Both the position numbers and the translations under genes were made by a program. From positions 186,001 through 250,000 of the forward strand of contig LLCB01000017.1 in NCBI GenBank assembly GCA_001414345.1: 64,000 nucleotides of DNA, in the 5' to 3' direction. Below are positions 21,002 to 35,040 of this stretch, in pieces. The notes under the pieces are model-generated. The model made no database searches and was not told the DNA's origin. It saw only the letters and a list, made by a program, of their open reading frames with translations. This DNA is from Hymenoscyphus infarciens (lineage: Eukaryota > Ascomycota > Leotiomycetes > Helotiales > Helotiaceae). Numbering within the stretch: position 1 is the stretch's first letter; the number at the start of each line of letters is the position of its first letter.

Positions 21002-22402
21002 TTATGCGAATGATGGCTTGGCGTTCTTGAGGAGCAACTCAAAGTATGGCTCATTCCATTGACCGGCTTGGGGAGATGGCTTGAATGCTGAGGAAGAACA
21101 TTAGTAATTTCAACTTTATATGAAAGAAGTTTGGAAATCTTACCATCATCATGCCCACAGAAAGAATCATAACGATCAGCACTTGGGTCCGAGACACCAT
21201 CCGACTCACCACCTGGCTTACCCCAGATAAAAGCATCGACAAGAGTGTTACCAGTGGAGCTAGTTGGTCGAACACCGAAACCAGCACCGTTGACGTTACA
21301 CCAGTCACCCCACTCAGCACGAAGACCCTGGACAGCGTTACGTCCAGTATCAACGATGGCGTGGTTGGGCATGCCAGCGGTCTTGAGGAGGGGAGCAAAT
21401 GCCTCGACATATCGCTTCTCGTCTTGACATTTGTTGTACTTGGCATCTGAAGTACCGGCGAATTCTCCTGGGGAGGCACTCCATGCGTTCCATCCGGCGA
21501 CGTTGGTGGCGAAGCCGAAAACTTGCTTTGGGGATCCAGCGGCCTTGTAGACCTTGGCGATGCCTTCAGCTCCGGGCTCTGGAATCATGTTAGTAAGCGT
21601 TATGAGAGAGTCGGAATTTGGACGTACTGAGGTTGGCATCCCATCCGAGCCATCCTCCGTGACCAGCATCAATGTACATGGCGACGTTTGGAAGATTGAG
21701 TGTCTTCAATGCGTACGCAACACCGTCTTCATAGCCAGACTTGGATGCCTGGCAAGTGGTCAAATTGGAGTTGGTGACCAAGTTGGGAAGGGAATCAGGC
21801 TCGATCAATAGAGCAACTGCGACATTTGGGTTTGCTTTGATGGCAGCAGCGATAGCTGGAGAGATGAGTTAGTGGGGGAAAATTTGACGGCCATTAATTT
21901 GGTACTCACGATCAATATACTCAGACTTGTACCTGGCGATTTCTCCAACAGCCAGTTCACCGTTGGATGCTTTGGCAGCACAATCACGTCCTGGCAAATC
22001 GTAGATGACGATCTCGGCAATTTCGTTGCAAGCAACTTTGCTAAGAGTATCGGCGACGAGTGGGACTCTGGCAATGGTATCGCTATTCGAGAATTAGAGT
22101 TAACCCTCCCACATGTCCCTTCCCAATACTTACATCCACAAAAAGGATCCGACCTGTCCAACTTTCGTTCCTTGTGCCACAATTGAAGCATCCGAGACAC
22201 TAGCCATGGCGGTGGCTATCTCCTGTTTATAGTACTCATTGGCATAAAAGGTCTTTCCTGAGAAAGGGTTGGAGCCAGCAGCAAGCTTGACAGCGGTCGT
22301 GCAAGCAGCGCGGGGTTGGACCTTGGCAAGGTTCTTCTCAGTCTCCGTTGGAGCTGCAACAGCAAGCGCCGCGAGGGCTGCAAAACCTAACGAGTACATC
22401 AT
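21002..22402 (-). CDS. GH6 cellobiohydrolase (Cel6A type, no CBM)
   Basis: Five exons on the minus strand: 22402-22134, 22082-21910, 21855-21628, 21578-21144, 21087-21002. The introns are 49-56 nt with GT...AG ends. The product is 396 residues. A signal peptide covers about residues 1-18 (MMYSLGFAALAALAVAAP). GH6 signatures are intact: IVIYDLPGRDC (114-124, with the catalytic acid Asp123) and ALLIEPDSLPNL (162-173), followed by YIDAGHGGWLGWD, NVAGWNAW, FGVRPTSST and KPGGESDGVSD near the C-terminus. The enzyme is secreted and cleaves cellobiose from the non-reducing ends of cellulose by inversion. There is no cellulose-binding module or Ser/Thr linker, so it is a bare catalytic domain. Adjacent Met codons at 22402 and 22399 make the exact start uncertain by one residue. 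Confidence 0.93.
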
Positions 22403-22483
22403 ATTGAATAGGCAAACTCGAAAGTAGAGAGTGTAAATGGTGAGGTTGGCTGGTCTCCTTAAAACCTTTGAGGAATGCCTCCT

Positions 22484-22638
22484 CTTATACCACAAATCAA
22501 CGGAACTTTATCGGTCGTGGGCGGGGACCCATCATTCTCTGGCTGAAAGGGTACAGGAAAATCAGGGCCGAGATTTTCGGATGTACAGACGATGCCGTCC
22601 TTGTGATCATATTCGCATATTGTTCTTCCTGTCTGGGG
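22484..22638 (-). promoter_or_regulatory. GH6 promoter with TATA-like box and CreA-type sites
   Basis: On the minus strand a TATAAG sequence lies at 22489-22484, about 85 bp before the start codon. Two SYGGRG matches, the consensus of the carbon catabolite repressor CreA/CRE1, lie at 22521-22526 (GCGGGG) and 22633-22638 (CTGGGG). Cellulase genes are commonly glucose-repressed through such sites. The motif is short, so chance matches are possible. Confidence 0.45.
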
Positions 22639-23220
22639 AAACATGCTTCAAGAGTGGCAATTGAAAAGACTAATGCGGCGGAACGTTTCGCCATTCAGCC
22701 TCAGAATGCCGGTGGTTCACAGCCCACTAGGGGAGTATCAACCAAAACACCCAACAAATGAGAACTCTAGCGCTCGTAAAACAGGCTGTTTTACCGGACC
22801 GTCTCGCGTGATAGCCCCCTTCATAATATTAAATAAACCAAACGTATGTAAAGGGCAAGCATGAAGAGAATATGCCATAATCAAAACTCGGGTAGAACAT
22901 AACGAGGCAGGAAAGAGAGCATAGTATTACGCCGCGTGGGAAATGATTTTGTCTTCGGAAAGACTTTCAACTGGAGCCCAAAGTAGTGATGTATGAGTAA
23001 GACGAAAATACAAGATAGGGATGAAATAAGGTGACTTCGTCTACAATACAAGAAATGCTGTCATTACAAGTAACCATAGTGGTTGATTTTGCCTATGAGA
23101 TAGCATGCTATGATTGGTAGAAAAATAAAGAAGCCCCACTCGGAAGCGATAATTCAATATGGTTGCAACACTGCTGCAACTCGGTCGTGAATGCTACCAA
23201 TGACAAGAGAAAGGCCCTGA
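22639..23220. other. Intergenic, nothing recognised
   Basis: Normal composition with short overlapping frames only. Confidence 0.3.
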
Positions 23221-23697
23221 ATGCCGTACCGGGATCAATACGCTGCTTGCTTTTACCCCGGATGTATTTGCGGGGTGCAGAACTGCTGTGGATTGTCGGG
23301 AGTTTTGTGTTGCATTTCAGGAACAAGGGACCATAGCCAGTGGGAACATACTTACATTGTGAGATATAGTGCAGATTTGGAAAGAAGTAAACTTTCTTTA
23401 AAATTCAATACCTCAGCTAGCGAGGTGTTGAATTATGGGGATGAAGGCCTTCGCTGCTTTGATGACGGCCCTTCAATCCGCCAAATCAACGTACCAATGT
23501 TTCCGATCGCCAAAGAGGTTCACGGGGTAGGAAAGTCCAGTAGTGATTCGATGCTCGATAGTGGGTATGAGATAATATCGCCTCCTATTCTTATTAGCCG
23601 ACCGGATGATGTTGATGCCTACCCTTGGTCACGATACCCCACGTTTTTTTTTTGTGATGACAATATTCAGTTGTACTACGCTGCCATTTGCGAGTAA
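23221..23697 (+). CDS. Hypothetical protein
   Basis: Open frame of 158 codons. The middle and end (residues about 60-145, with KEVHGVGKSSSDSMLDSGYE and SPPILISRPDDVDAYPWSRY) have a coding-like composition. The N-terminal 40 residues are Cys-rich and may not belong. No family recognised and no signal peptide. It could be one exon of a longer gene. Confidence 0.35.
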   Translation: MPYRDQYAACFYPGCICGVQNCCGLSGVLCCISGTRDHSQWEHTYIVRYSADLERSKLSLKFNTSASEVLNYGDEGLRCFDDGPSIRQINVPMFPIAKEVHGVGKSSSDSMLDSGYEIISPPILISRPDDVDAYPWSRYPTFFFCDDNIQLYYAAICE

Positions 23698-23997
23698 TGG
23701 AAGGCCTGTATGTTTTAGGTTGATATGATCAAGTGGCGCGGCGGTGACATGCTCTGTTTCCAATATTCGGAAAGTGTTGTAGTTGGCCCATACAGAATAC
23801 CTAGGTAAAAAGAACACCGAGAATCCACCAACATACTTCACACTTTTTTGCCACAGAACTTAATGAGCGTCGGAAGAGGACTGGTGTCTTGTGAACTGAA
23901 AAAGAGGGGCAGATGATAGTTTACAGCTCAACCAAGGAACTAATTTGACCAAGACATACAAACATTAGATCACCTTCTGAGGTGGAGGATATCTTTC

Positions 23998-24318
23998 CTA
24001 TTTTCCGTGCCAAGAGATCAACAAGATAAGTCTATATCTGGCTTGCCGAGAAGACGCATGGGTGAGTTTGTCCGAGAAATATAAATTTTTCCTTAGCCTT
24101 GGCGTCCCATTGACGACCAAAATGTACTCGACCAATACGACGCTGTGATGTAATGAATAGGTATCGCCAGGATTCACAGATCGATGAAATATGGCGCTGT
24201 CTCCGGACTCATCCTTAGGGGAGGAGCAAGCCTGTGTTGGGGTGCGATGAGTTGCAACAATAAAAGTAACCGGGCGAATTGAGTCGAAAAGGACAAATTC
24301 AAATAGAGGATTGGGCAC
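23998..24318 (-). CDS. Hypothetical protein
   Basis: Open frame of 106 codons from ATG at 24318, with coding-like character (FEFVLFDSIRPVTFIVATHR; HRSVNPGDTYSLHHSVVLVE). No recognised domain. It lies downstream of the convergent RIO1 gene end. It may be a small gene or an exon of one. Confidence 0.35.
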   Translation of the reverse strand: MPNPLFEFVLFDSIRPVTFIVATHRTPTQACSSPKDESGDSAIFHRSVNPGDTYSLHHSVVLVEYILVVNGTPRLRKNLYFSDKLTHASSRQARYRLILLISWHGK

Positions 24319-24696
24319 TAGGAATCACAACAAGAGTATATCCAAGATAAACGCGCATCGGTGCTCTCTTTATATCAACATACAGCTTGCCATTCTAGTT
24401 TAAAGTTGTCCAGAAGCTAGCCCCTGAACTCGTTCAGCCAGGTGGATTGACAGAAGACCCTACACGAATGTAGAATACAACTATGCTGTCTTGATGGTCG
24501 GTTTGTAAAACCTTTTGTTCGTCATCTGCGCGCTTACTTGGGGATTGTCTTGTCGACTATCTCTTTGGGCTGAAGGATAGAAAGAAAACGTGATTAATTA
24601 CCTCGATGCTAGTCCATCACCCTAATCTCAATCATTCGCAATATGACAATGCAGGTGGTTTTTTGATAGCGCTGATTATTTCATGCGGTGACAAAA

Positions 24697-26444
24697 TCAG
24701 TGCTTGTGCTTGGCCGAGGAATTTACCAATTTCTTCTTCAGATGTTTTGGTATCTTCTCTTTCCTCTTTTCGCGCTTCTCTTCCTTGACTGCTTTTTTGT
24801 GGTCCTGAAAGACTATTTAGCGGGGAACGGTTTGATACATGGAATTGATGTCACCTTTTTGGTATCTTTATCCTCAAATCTCTTTCCTCGTGGGGTGCCC
24901 TTCTCGAATCGACTCTCGTCATCAGTATCGCTTCCATCCTCATCTCCACTGCCCTGTGAGGAACTACCGCCCATGGTATCTTCACCATCAGCTTCATTGC
25001 CAGAAGACATTGGCACCTTATCAGCCAATAGACTACGGTAAACCAAATCGTCCTTCTGTCCTCTTCCAACCTTTTCAGCGTCTCGCTCGACATCATAGAC
25101 CTGATCCAGTGTTTGTGGAATATATTGTTGACGGAAGACTTGGTTATCGACCTCTTGATCGGCTGCTGCTTGTTCGCCTTCCTCCACTTGGGGTCTTACT
25201 TTGTATAGCTTCTCCAAAGCCTCACCAAGCTCAGGATCTTGAGTTGGCTCATCGTAGGATGTGATGAACCCAAAAACACTCTGCTCGGAAAGAACATTGA
25301 CACCCTTTCTCTGGAAAAAGTCCGAAACATTTTTGATGTCCATCCGAAGGAATTCAAGAGACCGGGGATGGTCGTGCTCAACACTCTGAGATACATCGAT
25401 AATGAAGAGTTTCTTCTGGTGATAGAGGACATTATACTCACTCAAATCTGCATGAACCAGCTTGCAGACTTGATACATGCGTCGCATCAATCCAAGCAGT
25501 TGGAGGTACAAGACTCGCCATTGTTCGTCGACGTCTTCGCCGACAAGTTCGGCGTCCCGTAATCTTGGTGCGGCCCATCCCTTCTTATCCCCGAGAAATC
25601 CCATGACGAGAACGTGGAGTCGAAGATAGATAGGTTCCGGACAAGGAATACCCGCAGTATACAGACGCTTCAAATTTCTAAACTCTTTTTCGGCCCAGAC
25701 TTTGACCATGGCACGGTTGTTGCCTTTGTTATATCCCCCTCGGAAGCGATGCTCACCAGTAACGTAACGATCACGATCCTTGAATACCAAGATACTTGTC
25801 TTGTATACCTTGATCGCGCGATGAATAGGTTGTGGTTCTTCATCCCCAGTGGATGTTGGAATCGTCAACGCTCCGTAAACGTTCGCCTCCTTGCCCGTAC
25901 TCAAGCATCCATTAACCTCGGACACAACACTTCGGTTGATCATTTGTAACAGAATCATTCTCGTCCGCGGATCCAGAACCTGTTCGCTGGTAGCCCGGTC
26001 GGATTTATCTTTCCCATGCGTCTTTTGCCTCTCGCCGCCTCCTTCCAGGCGAATCTTTCCGGCATGCTTCGCCAAACTAGAGATCTGATCATCGACACTC
26101 GACTTCGTATTCGCAGCAGGTTTTTGTGGATTAATGCGCGGGGTAGTAGAGGTCTGGTCGTTTAATTTGCGTTGACGGTTGTACGACTTGGTCAGGTCTC
26201 CGGATCCTGGATCGTAGTCCATATCGTCAAAGTATTCCTCGTCATCTTCAAAGAGATCTTCGTATGTCTCGTCCTCGTTGTCGGCGGCATATTCGGTGAG
26301 GCCACCAGCTGAAGAATCGGTTTGCGTCGGCGCATCGTGGCCAGAGGTTGGAGTTTCGTAGCCCTGGTTGGGAATATAATTATGTGTAGGAGCTTGGCCA
26401 TCTGCAGGCGCAGCGGCTGCTGGAGTTTTGGGTTGTTCAGGCAT
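24697..26444 (-). CDS. RIO1: RIO1 atypical protein kinase/ATPase
   Basis: Two exons on the minus strand: 26444-24855 and 24804-24697, with a 50-nt intron. The product is 565 residues starting MPEQPKTP; an upstream in-frame Met at 26528 is less likely. The N-terminus is acidic. The RIO1 kinase domain follows: STGKEANVY (182-190, the RIO-type nucleotide loop), IKVYKTS (211-217), the flexible-loop region RFRGGYNKGNNRAMVKVWAE, catalytic HADLSEYN (331-338) and metal-binding IDVSQSVE (349-356). A Lys-rich tail encoded by exon 2 reads KAVKEEKREKRKEKIPKH. RIO1 acts in the cytoplasm at a late step of 40S ribosomal subunit maturation, releasing assembly factors after 20S pre-rRNA cleavage. Its divergent neighbour SMC3 is also essential in other eukaryotes. 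Confidence 0.95.
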
Positions 26445-26744
26445 TTTGTAGTTGTTTTGCACTGAAAGATAATTTTGTGAAGATTTAGGAGGGGCTCTTT
26501 GCTTGGGGCTCTTTGCGAGGGGCGTCATGTGGGTGAGTCAGCCGTCGGCACGCGGGCCCCAAGACGAACGCGACGCGTTTGCGACAGCTTTCTAGGTAGG
26601 TACCATCAACTCCACCAAATTTACAACCCTCCCCCCCCCTCGGCGTCAGCCAGCCTTTTATCGCGAGTCCAACTTCTCGCCCTCTCCTCCTCATTGGTAC
26701 TCCTCTACTCTCATCGTATCCGCCGCGTGCGAGGAACTGCAAAG
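26445..26744. promoter_or_regulatory. Shared divergent promoter of RIO1 and SMC3
   Basis: The two start codons are only 300 bp apart and face away from each other, so both promoters must lie here. A CT-rich segment with a run of about nine C (near 26632-26640) precedes SMC3. No TATA box seen. Confidence 0.55.
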
Positions 26745-30491
<3,747 letters not shown>

Positions 30492-31036
30492 GGGCATAGA
30501 ACGGGCGGAGTAAATTAGGGTTGTATAGGTAGTTATGATGCGTTGCAATTTCGGTGTTGGGACATACCTGGATGGACTGGTGGCTGTGTGCCAGGTGCTG
30601 CTGTGATTTTGCACATAGGTAAATGGCTATGACTTGTCACGAGTCTTCTTGATATTTAGCAATCGGTTTTTTACGAAGTATGATTTGTTTTGCTCTCTCA
30701 CTTCCGTCAGAATTGTTGTCGGGTAGATACCAAATAGTTCCCAATGCATTCATCGAATTCCGGAATAGATGTGACATATGTATGTCCTAGCTTCGTCGCA
30801 AGAACTCCTGTTTCTTTCTAGTGAAATTAAACCCCAATAGATTCTTCTACTCTTCCAGCTACTGTAACTTCGTTGATTTATTTTCATTCTCCCAAATAAC
30901 TAGAACCATTTGATTTGTTAAATATTGATACATGAATTATCTCTCTTACAAGTCGTCGTAACTTCATTCCTTCTTTAAAAGCATTCCACATCATCTCGAA
31001 GAATTATATTGATACTTTCATCTTTTCTCTCCTTTC
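30492..31036. other. Convergent 3' flanks of SMC3 and the cupin gene
   Basis: No gene seen. The two neighbouring genes end facing each other here. Confidence 0.35.
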
Positions 31037-32279
31037 TCACTTTGTCCCTTCCTCTTCCTCCTCGTAACCAACTTCACTAAGCGGGAACGTAGCAAACTGA
31101 GCCATAATCTTCTTCTGCCTCTCCTCACCCATCTTCAACCCCGACTTCATACTAGCAGCAACCATACTCAGATAATCCATATAATCCCTACGAAAGCAAG
31201 ATGAGTATCTAGAACACTCCCTCGGTATGTCTAGTATACTCTAACAAGGGTTTTTATCTCTAGTAAGCTAGCTAGGATTAAAAAGTGGAATTTAAGAATA
31301 GTACTCGTTGCTCGAGAGCTCTTTCTAAGAGAAGTAAAGATGCTATTAGCGCTAGCTTTGTAGTTTTAAGTACTTAAAGAGGCTATAAGAGCTACGTGTC
31401 CTCTTTTAAGAAATAGTTAGTACTCTTAGTATTTAGGAATAGCCTCACGTTATATAATCACCTAATTACTCTATTTTTTTTTCGCTATTCCTCTACTTCT
31501 ATAAAATCGCAATAAATAATAAAATTAGACGTTTTAGACGAAGTTTACTACTTCGTACGCTTATACCTATATACGCGTTCATAGGTTAGCTTTTAAATTC
31601 CTTATCTTTAAAGTAACTTAGAAGAATCTATCTACTTTAAAGGGTAAGAAGAGGAAGAGAGAGTAGAGAGTAAGAGAAAGCGTAAAATTTAAAATTTAAA
31701 ATTTAAAATTTAAAATAAGACTTATTTTAAAATATCTTAAAAAAGTCTAAAGCTTTGTTAATTATAGGCTTTTTACTCTTATAGAATATTATTGCTTTTT
31801 AATACTAAACTTCCTTATAACTTCCTTATAAACCCCCTAATTAGGGCCTCGATTAGGCCATATTCCGTATGGTATAGAACACCCACGACAGGGGGGGCGC
31901 TTTGCTTTCGTAGAGAATACCCCGGCGTAAGCGTATTCAAAAACTCCGCCGGCTCCTCAAACGGATTCGAGAAACTATGCACCGCTTTAATAGGAACCAT
32001 GACGAAATCTCCCGCGCTGGCATCTAGATCTCCTTCCTCGGTGTGGAAAAGGACAGTTTCTTTGGAGATGTAGAAGCCTTCGTCGTGCATTCTGTGCCAG
32101 TGGGGCTTGGGGGTGTTAGCCGGGGGGTGTGGGGGGATATAGGGTGGAAAAGGGGAAAAGAGAGGGCGAGGGTGAGACGGACAAGGCAGACCTAGGCGGT
32201 TGTCAGTGAATTTTCCGTCTTCGGGGACGTAGATTTGGACTTCTTCCTTTCCTTTTTTGACGAGGTTGATAGCTGGCAT
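31037..32279 (-). CDS. Small cupin protein with a transposon-like intron
   Basis: Two exons on the minus strand: 32279-31921 and 31187-31037. They join in phase across a 733-nt intron and give 169 residues. The cupin core reads KPHWHRMHDEGFYISKETVL (metal-binding His pair, then Glu), followed by AGDFVMVPIKAVHSFSNPFE with the second-motif His. The join continues TPG-DYMDYLSMVAASMKSG, then KKIMAQFATFPLSEV, a C-terminal pattern common in fungal RmlC-like cupins. The function of such proteins is usually unknown. Before the His motif, a pyrimidine-rich, Pro-encoding stretch (about 32120-32190) looks like a short intron but is open in frame; its candidate sites would break the phase, so I kept it as coding. 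The unusual intron is described separately. Confidence 0.72.
31188..31920 (-). mobile_element. AT-rich intron bounded by a 12-bp inverted repeat
   Basis: On the minus strand the intron begins GTATTCT and is followed at once by CTACGAAAGCAA. It ends TTGCTTTCGTAG, the exact reverse complement, and its last two bases are the 3' splice site AG. The inside (about 31210-31870) is RIP-like AT-rich DNA with four tandem copies of AAAATTT near 31686-31713. Typical introns in this window are 45-122 nt. This suggests a small DNA transposon that either created the intron or landed in one. No clear target duplication was found. Confidence 0.6.
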
Positions 32280-32696
32280 GATGCTCGTGGTGGATCGAAA
32301 ATGTAAGTGGGGTCAATTACGAATTTACGAGCATTCGATCTGAATTTATCAATGTCTTTTGAATTATCTGAGTTTGCGCATGTAGAACAATTCTCTATAC
32401 TCTATGGTGTCCATCGTTTATAAGTAAGAGGAACTTCCATGGCGGGGTATTGCTCTGCCCAACTTGCCTCGTATCGGAAAGTCCGTGTTTTTACTAAGCC
32501 CCGATCAACAGGGCAATTTTATACATACAATGGTAAGATCTTGCACCGATTCTGGTAAGTCCATCATAGACACGGCCCGTTTTCCGGATTTATGTAACGG
32601 GTTGAAGTGTTTTATGCGCGAGAGAACCCCTGAGGTTGTTTGACTGTAAGATACGCAAAGAGAGTGATTCAATTGACTTCCTTCGGTAGCATATTG

Positions 32697-32817
32697 CTCG
32701 TTGTTCCAACGTTATGGTACAATTTGTACTGCCCCAAATACTTTCGAACAATGGAATAAATTGTTCCTAATTCCTAGAATAATTGTTTGAATTATTCTAG
32801 AAAGTTGGAACAACGAG
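32697..32817. mobile_element. 121-bp MITE with CTCGTTGTTCCAAC ends
   Basis: Perfect 14-bp inverted repeat: CTCGTTGTTCCAAC at 32697-32710 and GTTGGAACAACGAG at 32804-32817. No coding capacity. A partial copy of the right half occurs near 10565-10665. No obvious target duplication. Confidence 0.7.
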
Positions 32818-32882
32818 AAGGTACGACCCTGGGATGTGGGCTGCCGCTTTTACTACAATCTCAATTGCGAGCCATCCTCGCG

Positions 32883-33060
32883 GTGGACAAGATAAGTGGC
32901 TGTAAATAGGCCAACGCAAACCAAATATACGCTTTACATACTCTATTATCTAGCTAAGTAGTACCCTTCAAATCTACTTGTATTTTCTTTTAAACATTTT
33001 CGCGTGTTTTTCTACGTCGAGTTACTCAGCTTGCTAATTACTGCCATTTATCTTGTCCAC
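32883..33060. repeat. 178-bp inverted-repeat element
   Basis: GTGGACAAGATAAGTGG at 32883-32899 and its near-perfect reverse complement CCATTTATCTTGTCCAC at 33044-33060. Probably another small non-autonomous element. Confidence 0.45.
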
Positions 33061-33475
33061 TGGGGGCCATCGTAAGATTTACGAGCTTGCCCAATGCCAA
33101 GCCTGTTAAAAGCTTCAATTGAGAAGGTTATGTGGGATAGAGTATTATGTCAGCCATGAGGATTTAGATCCTTACGGATCTTCCTTGCGGAAGGATGCGA
33201 ATGTAGTACGGGCTGAAAATTTTCGGGACTTAGAAGTGTCCATGGAAGTTAGGAACACCCAAAACTGTTTTCTCGAACTACGCTGGTATTCTATATAAGG
33301 ACGACTGTTCCTGAGATTTGAATTTCAGAATCATCATCGACATCGAGAATACCAACACACTCTTCTATCCAAACTTCCTCAGAACTCAAAAGTCATCACT
33401 TCACAAAGCTCGCTTCGCACGCTCCCACCTCAAAAGCAACAAGTAACAAGCAAAAACAACTTTCCAATTTCAAAA

Positions 33476-34021
33476 ATGGCTTCCCCACTCCCCCGACCAC
33501 TCCTCCTCCAAACGACCCACACCAAAGACGGCCACTCAGTCTTCGCTCCCCCCATCCACCCCCCACCTTTCCAACCCTTCGGTCCCTCAACAACCTCCTT
33601 CACAACTTTCAACACTACACCAACCCTCCCTATCCCCTCCCCAGTACTCCCGCAATCTTTTCCTAACAATCCCCCAACCTTTCCCAAATGTCCACCAACA
33701 GGCCTCGTCTTTGCATCCTCTGATTTTGCCCCTGGTGGCAAAGCTCCTCTCCATAGAACCCCGACGGTCGACTATTGCATCGTCATTTCTGGAGAAATAA
33801 CCTGTATTCTTGCCGAAAGTGTCGAGGAGATTGGAGAGGGGAAGGCGGAGGAAAGAACGCTTAGAGCTGGTGATGTTTTTGTGCAGAATGGGACGAATCA
33901 TGTGTGGGAGAATAGGGGGAAGGAGTGGGCTCGGGTTATGTTTTGTATGGTTGGGGCTGAGAAGATTGTTCTTCCTAGTGGGCAACTACTTGAGGATACC
34001 CAGACGAGTTTCAAAAAATAA
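33476..34021 (+). CDS. Cupin-domain protein
   Basis: Single exon of 181 residues. The Pro-rich N-terminal half lacks a signal peptide. The C-terminal half is one cupin barrel: APGGKAPLHRTPTVDYCIVI, then SGEITCILAESVEEI, RTLRAGDVFVQNGTNHVWEN and EWARVMFCMVG. The first cupin motif has a single His (LHRT) followed by Asp-Tyr rather than the full HxH...E, and the second has NHVWEN, so the metal site may be altered. Fungal relatives are often uncharacterised or sit in secondary-metabolite clusters, but no such cluster is visible here. It is divergent from the other cupin gene, and a MITE cluster begins about 100 bp after its stop. Confidence 0.78.
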   Translation: MASPLPRPLLLQTTHTKDGHSVFAPPIHPPPFQPFGPSTTSFTTFNTTPTLPIPSPVLPQSFPNNPPTFPKCPPTGLVFASSDFAPGGKAPLHRTPTVDYCIVISGEITCILAESVEEIGEGKAEERTLRAGDVFVQNGTNHVWENRGKEWARVMFCMVGAEKIVLPSGQLLEDTQTSFKK

Positions 34022-34123
34022 AAAGGGGGTGTGTGATGTGTCGGGAATGGTGATGATGGTGAACTCTGGGTTTTTGATTATGGCAAAGAAGGAATTAGGG
34101 TAGAGGGATAGAGAGAAGGATAA

Positions 34124-34435
34124 GGGCCTGTTTGGCTCGTGTATATCTAGGATATGCACTACTAAAAATCAGGAGGTAATATATATATATATATATGCAC
34201 CAATTCTATATTTGCACTAGTGTTTGGCATGCATATTTAAAAGTGATGTAAATCCCTTGTTTAACCTCGTATATCTTGGTGTATATATAAATAAGCTATG
34301 TACTATTAAAAAAAGATTTAGACCTCTAGAGGTGTAAATCTCTAAAAGTTCGTGTATATCTCTTCCTACCTACTGGTTTCATAGTACCAACTTGAATGTG
34401 TACTAACATATGCACCACGAGCTAAACGAGTACTT
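34124..34435. mobile_element. MITE A, first copy
   Basis: Begins GGGCCTGTTTGGCTCGTGTA and ends CACGAGCTAAACGAG, so it has its own inverted ends. The inside is largely the reverse complement of 34563-34912; for example GATTTAGACCTCTAGAGGTG pairs with a matching block near 34700. Non-coding. Confidence 0.7.
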
Positions 34436-34437
34436 AA

Positions 34438-35040
34438 GGGCCTGTTTGGCTCACATAAATTATTTAAATATATGTATGGATATTTGACGAGAAGTCCTGA
34501 ATAGTGACCTCGTATAAGTTGGTGCATATCCTCACTTGTTTCTTAATATATTGAATAATCGTTTGGCTCGTGGTGCACCTGGGCATATGTTGGTGCATAT
34601 GTTGGTGTACATATTTCAAGTTTGTGACCTAGTACTATGAAACTAGTTATAGAACAGACATACTAGTAGGTGGGAAGAGATATGTACGAACTTTTAAAGA
34701 TTTACACCTCTAGAGGTCTAAATCTTTTCTCGGTGGTGTATATCTTAATTATATATGTACTAAGAAATACGAGGTTAAACGAGGGATTTGTATCACTTTT
34801 AAATATATATGCTAAACACTGGTGTATATATAGAATTGGTGTATATATATTTATATTACCTTATGATTTTTGGTGGTGCATATCCTAGATATACACGAGC
34901 TAAACAGGCCTTAATATAGCCCTAATATATTAAGAAATAAGTGATGATATGCACCAACTTATACGAGGTTACTATTCAGGACATCTAATTAAATATCCAT
35001 GCATATATTTAAATAATTTATGCGAGCCAAACAGGCCCTA
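34438..35040. mobile_element. MITE B, split by a second MITE A
   Basis: Long inverted arms of about 125 bp: 34438-34560 begins GGGCCTGTTTGGCTCACATA, and 34915-35040 ends TGCGAGCCAAACAGGCCCTA. The arms share AACTTATACGAGGT-type blocks in opposite orientation. Between them lies another MITE (34563-34912) in reverse orientation to MITE A. Confidence 0.72.
34563..34912. mobile_element. MITE A, second copy, inverted and nested in MITE B
   Basis: Begins GTTTGGCTCGTGGTGCAC and ends CGAGCTAAACAGGCC. It is the inverted relative of 34124-34435, so a transcript across both could form a stem of about 300 bp. A short open frame here (34670-34888) is incidental. Confidence 0.7.

Larger units (their letters stand above)
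32280..33475. promoter_or_regulatory. Divergent intergenic region between two cupin genes
   Basis: About 1.2 kb separating divergent start codons. It holds a 121-bp MITE (32697-32817), another inverted repeat (32883-33060) and a TATA-like box, CTATATAAGG, at 33291-33300, about 180 bp before the plus-strand cupin start. Co-regulation of the pair is possible but not shown. Confidence 0.45.

Noticed and set aside
32120..32190. Extra short intron in the first cupin gene.
   Set aside because: The pyrimidine-rich stretch looks intronic, but the available GT donors leave the wrong phase for the AAG acceptor and the frame is open through it. Left as coding with a caveat.
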